A stretch of DNA of 9,890 bases, taken from assembly GCA_023386865.1 (NCBI GenBank), contig JAEWIV010000436.1:1-9890 (forward strand), given 5' to 3'. Source of the DNA: Pseudomonadota bacterium (lineage in GTDB: Bacteria; Pseudomonadota; Alphaproteobacteria; Reyranellales; Reyranellaceae). Each line of letters starts with the position of its first letter. The stretch's first letter is position 1. Shown piece by piece: positions 6,845-9,890 of the stretch. Both the position numbers and the translations under genes were made by a program. Below the pieces are notes generated by a model. That model saw nothing but the letters and a program-made list of their open reading frames with translations. It searched no databases and had not been told where the DNA came from.

Positions 6845-6934
6845 AATGTGAGAGTTGCCACATCCGCTCCCGGCGGGGCGGCGCAGCATGGGTCGAGCCG
6901 CCCAAAACGCCGTGGTTGCGGCGCAAGCTTCTGC

Positions 6935-6941
6935 GGGGGAG
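6935..6941 (+). promoter_or_regulatory. Ribosome binding site of the DUF2235 gene
   Basis: GGGGGAG lies 4 bases before ATG at 6946. It decides that start over in-frame upstream codons such as the TTG near 6916, and MAKNIVLCCDGT matches how family members begin. Confidence 0.65.
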
Positions 6942-6945
6942 CCTC

Positions 6946-8085
6946 ATGGCGAAGAACATCGTTCTCTGCTGCGACGGAACGGCCAACGAGTTCGCGCGCG
7001 ACCGGACGAACGTCGTCAAGCTGTTCCATGCGCTGGTGCACGATCCGTCGGCCCAGGCGACCTACTATCATCCCGGCGTCGGCACCATGGAGGCGGTCGG
7101 CGCCGTGACCACGACCGGCCGCAAGGTCACCAAGCTGCTCGGCCTGGCGATCGGCTACGGGCTCGAGACCGACATCCGCGACGCCTACGTCTTCCTCATG
7201 AACCATTTCAAGGAAGGCGACCGCCTGTTCCTGTTCGGCTTCAGCCGCGGCGCCTATACCGTGCGCTGCGTGACGGCGCTTCTGCACATGTACGGGCTGA
7301 TCCGCCCCGGCAACGAGCCCCTGGTGCCGTATGCCATCCGCATGATGATGGCGATCACGAGTTTGCGCGAGCGCAACGCCGCCAAAGCCGCGATCGACGA
7401 ATATTTCGACCTCGCGGCCGAGTTCAAGCAGCACTTCGGCGGTGAACGCTGCCAGGCGCATTTCGTCGGCGTGTGGGACACCGTGAGCTCGGTCGGCTGG
7501 ATCGAGAACCCGCTGCGCCTGCCCTACACCGCCGACAATCCCGACATCGCCATCGGCCGCCACGCCATCGCGCTCGACGAGCGCCGCGCCTTCTTCCGCA
7601 CCAATCTCTGGCGGCCCACCCCGGCCGGCGGCCCGAAGGACCTGCAGCAGGTGTGGTTCCCCGGCGTCCATTGCGATGTCGGCGGCGGCTATCCCGAGGC
7701 GGAAAGCGGTCTGTCGAAGATCGCGCTGCAATGGATGCTCGACGAGGCCAAGGAGGCCACGCTGCTCGTCGATCCGGGGCGCAAGGCGCTCGTGCTCGGA
7801 CAGTCCGGCGGCGGCTACGTCGCGCCCGATCCGCAGGCGAAGATGCACGAATCGCTGACGGTACCCTGGTGGCCGGTCGAGTTCGTCCCCAAGCGGCACT
7901 ACAACGCCAAGCGAAAGAAGGAAGAGCGCCGCATGAACCTCTTCCGCCACCGCACGATTCCGCCCGGCGCATCGATACATCCGTCGGCCTACCAGCGAGG
8001 AGCGGAATACACCGCCAGCCTCGAACGGCGGATCAGGACGGGAAGCGTGACGACGCCGGGAGATGGTGCCAAGACAGGCGGATGA
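6946..8085 (+). CDS. DUF2235 domain alpha/beta-hydrolase (Tle1-like phospholipase fold)
   Basis: A 379-residue protein of the DUF2235 family, the uncharacterised alpha/beta-hydrolase group to which the type VI secretion phospholipase effectors of the Tle1 class belong. It opens with the family strand KNIVLCCDGTANE (3-15). The nucleophile elbow is GFSRG (98-102) with Ser100; Asp178 in GVWDTVSSVG and His242/Asp244 in GVHCDVGGGY (240-249) complete the expected Ser-Asp-His type set. No signal peptide, membrane segment or T6SS partner (VgrG, PAAR, immunity lipoprotein) is seen, so a housekeeping lipase or esterase is as likely as an effector. The C-terminal 60 residues are basic and look less conserved. 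It overlaps the next gene by 4 bases (ATGA), so translation of the two is coupled. Its link to the thiolase-like protein suggests an acyl-ester or acyl-CoA related job, but this is inference. Confidence 0.87.
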   Translation: MAKNIVLCCDGTANEFARDRTNVVKLFHALVHDPSAQATYYHPGVGTMEAVGAVTTTGRKVTKLLGLAIGYGLETDIRDAYVFLMNHFKEGDRLFLFGFSRGAYTVRCVTALLHMYGLIRPGNEPLVPYAIRMMMAITSLRERNAAKAAIDEYFDLAAEFKQHFGGERCQAHFVGVWDTVSSVGWIENPLRLPYTADNPDIAIGRHAIALDERRAFFRTNLWRPTPAGGPKDLQQVWFPGVHCDVGGGYPEAESGLSKIALQWMLDEAKEATLLVDPGRKALVLGQSGGGYVAPDPQAKMHESLTVPWWPVEFVPKRHYNAKRKKEERRMNLFRHRTIPPGASIHPSAYQRGAEYTASLERRIRTGSVTTPGDGAKTGG

Positions 8086-9626
8086 TCGATCCCCGGACGC
8101 CCATCCTCGTCGGATGCGGCCAAATCACCGACACCACCGGCCAACCTTCCAATCAACGCTCGAACGTCGCTTTCGCCGCCGAGGCGGCGCGCCTGGCGCT
8201 GGCCGATAGCCGGCCGTCGATCGGCGTCGAAGCGCTCGCCCGCAAGCTCGATGCCGTGGCGGTGCTCGAATTCTTCCCCGACATCAGCCCGCGCTTCGCC
8301 TCGCCATTCGGCCGCTGCAGCAATCCGCCGAGGGCCGTCGCCGACCGGCTGGGGGCCGCACCGCGCCAACAGATCTACACCCACCAGGGCGGCAACATGC
8401 CCCAGTACCTGGTCAACCGCTTCGCCGAGGAGATCGCCGCCGGCGAGACCGAGCTGGCGCTGGTCTGCGGCGCCGAGCTGCTGCGCTCGACCCAGAACGC
8501 CCGCAAGGCCGGCCTCGAGATCGATCACAACGAGGATCCCGGCGGCGAGCCGACGCGGGTCGGCGACAACCGCTTCGGCTTCTCCGACGAGGAGGCCCGT
8601 CATGACCTGCGGGCGGCCATCCACTTCTACCCGCTGCTGGAGAACGCCATCCGCGGCGGGCTGAAGCGCGGTGTGCCGGCCCACATGGCCGCGATGGGCC
8701 GTCTGTTCGAGCGGCTGGCCGCGGTGGCCAAGGCCAATCCGCTGGCCACCCGGCGCGAGGGCTACAGCGCCGAGCGGCTGGCCACGATCTCCGACGACAA
8801 TCGCTGGATCTGCTTCCCCTACCCGCGCCTGATGAATGCCAACGCCATCATCGACCAGGCGGCCGCCGTGCTGATGACCTCGGTCGAGAAGGCGCAGGCA
8901 TGGGGCATCGCGCAGGAGCGCTGGGTGTTCCTGCATGGCTGCGCCGACGGCACCGACACGTGGGTCGTGTCGGAACGCGAGCGGCTCGACGCCTCGCCGG
9001 CGATCCGGGGCTGTGCGCGCGTCGCCCTCGACATGGCGGGCAAGGGCGTGGCCGACGTCGCGGCGTTCGACCTCTACAGCTGCTTCCCTTCGGCGGTCGA
9101 GGTGGCGATGAAGGAGATCGGGATCGCCGAGGACGATCCACGGCCGATCAGCGTCACCGGCGGGCTGCCGTTCTTCGGCGGGCCGGGCAACAACTACGTC
9201 ACCCACTCGATCGCGGAGATGATGAACGTGGTGCGCCGGACGCCCCGCTCGTTCGGCATGGTGACCGCCAACGGCAACTACCTGACCAAGCATTCCGCCG
9301 GCCTCTATTCGACCGAGCCGACCAAGGGCCCGTGGCGGCGCCAGGATCCCAAGAAGCTTCAGGCCGAGCTCGATGCCGGGCGCAAGCAACGCGTCGATAC
9401 CCGCCCTAGCGGGACGGGCACGATCGAAACCTATTGCATCACCTTCGGGCGCGACGCTCCACAGAAGGCCTACATCTACGGTCGCCTGGATGCATCGGGC
9501 GATCGCTTCGTTGCGATGGCCGACGATGAGCCTGGTGAGTTGGCGGACATGCTGGCCAGAGACCAGCTTGGCCGTCGCGTGACGGTCGGCGACGTAGGCG
9601 GGAAGAACATCTTCCGGCTTCTATAG
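8082..9626 (+). CDS. SCP2-thiolase-like protein with C-terminal OB-like domain, catalytic residues replaced
   Basis: A 514-residue thiolase-fold protein, longer than true thiolases (about 390-400) because of a C-terminal extension (about 445-514, from TIETYCITFGRD), which in related proteins forms an OB-like domain. Start motif: RTPILVGCGQI (5-15). Aligned by eye with biosynthetic thiolase, the nucleophile Cys position falls at Gly104 (HQGGNMPQ, 101-108), the NEAF motif is YSCF (332-335), the His of GHP is Gly367 (GGPGNN, 366-371), and the C-terminal Cys loop reads MVTANGN (393-399). It is therefore unlikely to perform ordinary Claisen condensation or thiolysis. The architecture resembles mycobacterial thiolase-like protein TLP1 and other proteins usually labelled acetyl-CoA acetyltransferase. 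Cys334 could be a residual reactive residue. The start ATG lies inside the stop of the upstream hydrolase gene, with only GGCGG before it, typical of translational coupling. Confidence 0.88.
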   Translation: MIDPRTPILVGCGQITDTTGQPSNQRSNVAFAAEAARLALADSRPSIGVEALARKLDAVAVLEFFPDISPRFASPFGRCSNPPRAVADRLGAAPRQQIYTHQGGNMPQYLVNRFAEEIAAGETELALVCGAELLRSTQNARKAGLEIDHNEDPGGEPTRVGDNRFGFSDEEARHDLRAAIHFYPLLENAIRGGLKRGVPAHMAAMGRLFERLAAVAKANPLATRREGYSAERLATISDDNRWICFPYPRLMNANAIIDQAAAVLMTSVEKAQAWGIAQERWVFLHGCADGTDTWVVSERERLDASPAIRGCARVALDMAGKGVADVAAFDLYSCFPSAVEVAMKEIGIAEDDPRPISVTGGLPFFGGPGNNYVTHSIAEMMNVVRRTPRSFGMVTANGNYLTKHSAGLYSTEPTKGPWRRQDPKKLQAELDAGRKQRVDTRPSGTGTIETYCITFGRDAPQKAYIYGRLDASGDRFVAMADDEPGELADMLARDQLGRRVTVGDVGGKNIFRLL

Positions 9627-9628
9627 GT

Positions 9629-9656
9629 TTGCATGTGACTTGCCCGATTGTATCTT
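9629..9656 (+). promoter_or_regulatory. Possible sigma70-type promoter overlapping the palindrome
   Basis: TTGCAT (9629-9634) and TATCTT (9651-9656) are separated by 16 bases and point towards the toxin remnant. The -10 lies within the 18-base palindrome. The match to consensus is modest; the position relative to the palindrome is what makes it plausible. Confidence 0.3.
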
Positions 9657-9666
9657 ATAAGATACA
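9649..9666. promoter_or_regulatory. Perfect 18-base palindrome, candidate operator
   Basis: TGTATCTTATAAGATACA is its own reverse complement over all 18 bases, with an AT-rich centre in an otherwise GC-rich window. A gapless dyad of this kind overlapping a -10 region is typical of a binding site for a dimeric repressor, such as the antitoxin of a toxin-antitoxin module. Immediately downstream is a fragment matching a RelE/HigB-type toxin, which supports the reading that this is the leftover operator of that module. The palindrome is seen; the operator role is inferred. Confidence 0.6.
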
Positions 9667-9667
9667 G

Positions 9668-9769
9668 ATGGTGCGTGCCGGAGTTACGCCAGGAGCGCTA
9701 TCAGCGAGCTTCGCATCGACTACGGCCCCGGCTTTCGCGTGGACTTTAAGCAGCAAGGAGACGATCTAG
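9668..9769 (+). pseudogene. Remnant of a RelE/HigB-type (Gp49-like) toxin gene
   Basis: In the frame through 9700-9768 the translation reads ISELRIDYGPGFRVDF followed by KQQGDDL. This closely resembles the central signature of RelE/ParE-superfamily, Gp49/HigB-like toxins, where ISE-R-DYGPGYRVYF-x-x-x-GD is followed by a hydrophobic strand and a GGDK motif. Here no start codon precedes it in that frame (a TAA lies upstream at 9658-9660), the expected N-terminal two-thirds is missing, and after GDDL the match stops at CTAG (9766-9769). The ATG at 9668, just after the palindrome, is in another frame and gives only 33 nonsense codons. I read it as a toxin gene deleted internally and then cut by the IS5-type element. 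The coordinates bracket the remnant from the putative old start to the break. Confidence 0.6.
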
Positions 9770-9825
9770 GGTCGAAACCCAATAAAGTTGTTGAGGGGAG
9801 AATCGCTTAGTGATTCTGTGCTGGC

Positions 9826-9831
9826 AAGGAG
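9826..9831 (+). promoter_or_regulatory. Ribosome binding site of the transposase
   Basis: AAGGAG lies 8 bases before ATG at 9840. Another ATG at 9833 is in a different frame and closes after 11 codons, so 9840 is the start. Confidence 0.55.
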
Positions 9832-9839
9832 CATGGAAG

Positions 9840-9890
9840 ATGCGAAGCAACTTGTTCTGGCTGGATGACGAGCAGTGGTCACGGATCGAA
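9840..9890 (+). CDS. IS5-family transposase, N-terminal 17 codons only
   Basis: The frame reads MRSNLFWLDDEQWSRIE up to the last base of the window. The pattern FWL-x-D-x-QW-x-RIE is the usual opening of IS5-family (IS427-like) transposases, or their first reading frame when two overlapping frames make the enzyme by frameshifting. None of the DDE catalytic residues can be seen because the gene runs off the edge, so intactness is unknown. Confidence 0.75.
   Translation, partial: MRSNLFWLDDEQWSRIE

Larger units (their letters stand above)
9766..9890 (+). mobile_element. Left end of an IS5-family insertion sequence, truncated by the window edge
   Basis: The transposase start at 9840 has the N-terminus of IS5-family (IS427-like) transposases. 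The toxin-like reading frame loses its match exactly at CTAG (9766-9769), a sequence of the YTAR type favoured as target by IS5-family elements. That would put the left tip near 9770, about 70 bases before the transposase start, a usual distance. A short inverted repeat AGAATC/GATTCT (9799-9804 and 9812-9817) lies in this leader. The right end and second terminal repeat are outside the window, so the boundary is inferred. Confidence 0.55.

Noticed and set aside
6946..8085. DUF2235 protein as a type VI secretion effector
   Set aside because: No VgrG, PAAR, chaperone or immunity gene is nearby, and the gene is coupled to a metabolic thiolase-like gene. Only the fold family is supported.
7989..9389. 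Minus-strand open frame of about 466 codons opposite the thiolase-like gene
   Set aside because: It shows typical antisense shadow composition and no motif; the plus strand encodes a full-length thiolase-fold protein.
9668..9769. A 33-codon ATG frame directly after the 18-base palindrome
   Set aside because: It has no ribosome site, and the toxin-like match is in a different frame, so this frame is probably a by-product of the deletion.
1..9890. CRISPR arrays, tRNA or rRNA genes, riboswitches
   Set aside because: No regularly spaced repeats, cloverleaf-like segments, rRNA motifs or conserved riboswitch cores were seen on either strand.

Overview
This is a GC-rich, gene-dense stretch of a proteobacterial chromosome. 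The mixture of a class 2 (quinone-linked) PyrD, a Bug/TctC-type solute-binding protein, a Rieske oxygenase, a class III CoA-transferase and a degenerate thiolase would suit an Alphaproteobacterium of Rhodospirillales/Reyranella or Bradyrhizobium type, but a Burkholderiales host cannot be excluded from sequence alone. There is no tRNA, rRNA or CRISPR array, and no gene-free stretch longer than about 300 bases. Nine genes look complete. The right edge holds a broken toxin gene fragment and the first codons of a transposase.

Layout, left to right: (1) A 119-base leader with a palindrome at the window edge. (2) A short-chain dehydrogenase (120-821, +), then pyrD (869-1915, +), dihydroorotate dehydrogenase of pyrimidine synthesis. 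(3) A two-gene minus-strand unit, a Bug/TctC periplasmic binding protein (4083-3097) followed after 2 bases by a Rieske oxygenase alpha subunit (3094-1907). The oxygenase gene overlaps the 3' end of pyrD tail to tail by 9 bases. (4) A 104-base divergent promoter region, then a GNAT acetyltransferase (4188-4703, +). (5) A DMT/EamA-type transporter (4755-5660, +, GTG start), practically fused in translation to a CaiB/BaiF-type CoA-transferase (5666-6829, +). (6) A DUF2235 alpha/beta-hydrolase (6946-8085, +), translationally coupled by an ATGA overlap to an SCP2-thiolase-like protein (8082-9626, +) that lacks the usual thiolase catalytic residues. (7) A relatively AT-rich tail, 9627-9890, with a perfect 18-base palindrome inside a possible promoter, a remnant of a RelE/HigB-type toxin, and the left end of an IS5-family element truncated by the window edge.

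How the genes may work together (inference): the Bug protein could bring a small carboxylate to an uptake system encoded elsewhere, and the Rieske enzyme could oxidise or demethylate it. The transporter plus CoA-transferase, and the hydrolase plus thiolase-like protein, look like two further pairs in acyl-CoA or lipid metabolism. No substrate can be assigned. Most of the window is ordinary metabolic accessory chromosome. The least ordinary parts are the right-hand palindrome/toxin-remnant/IS junction and the thiolase homologue with all four canonical catalytic positions replaced.
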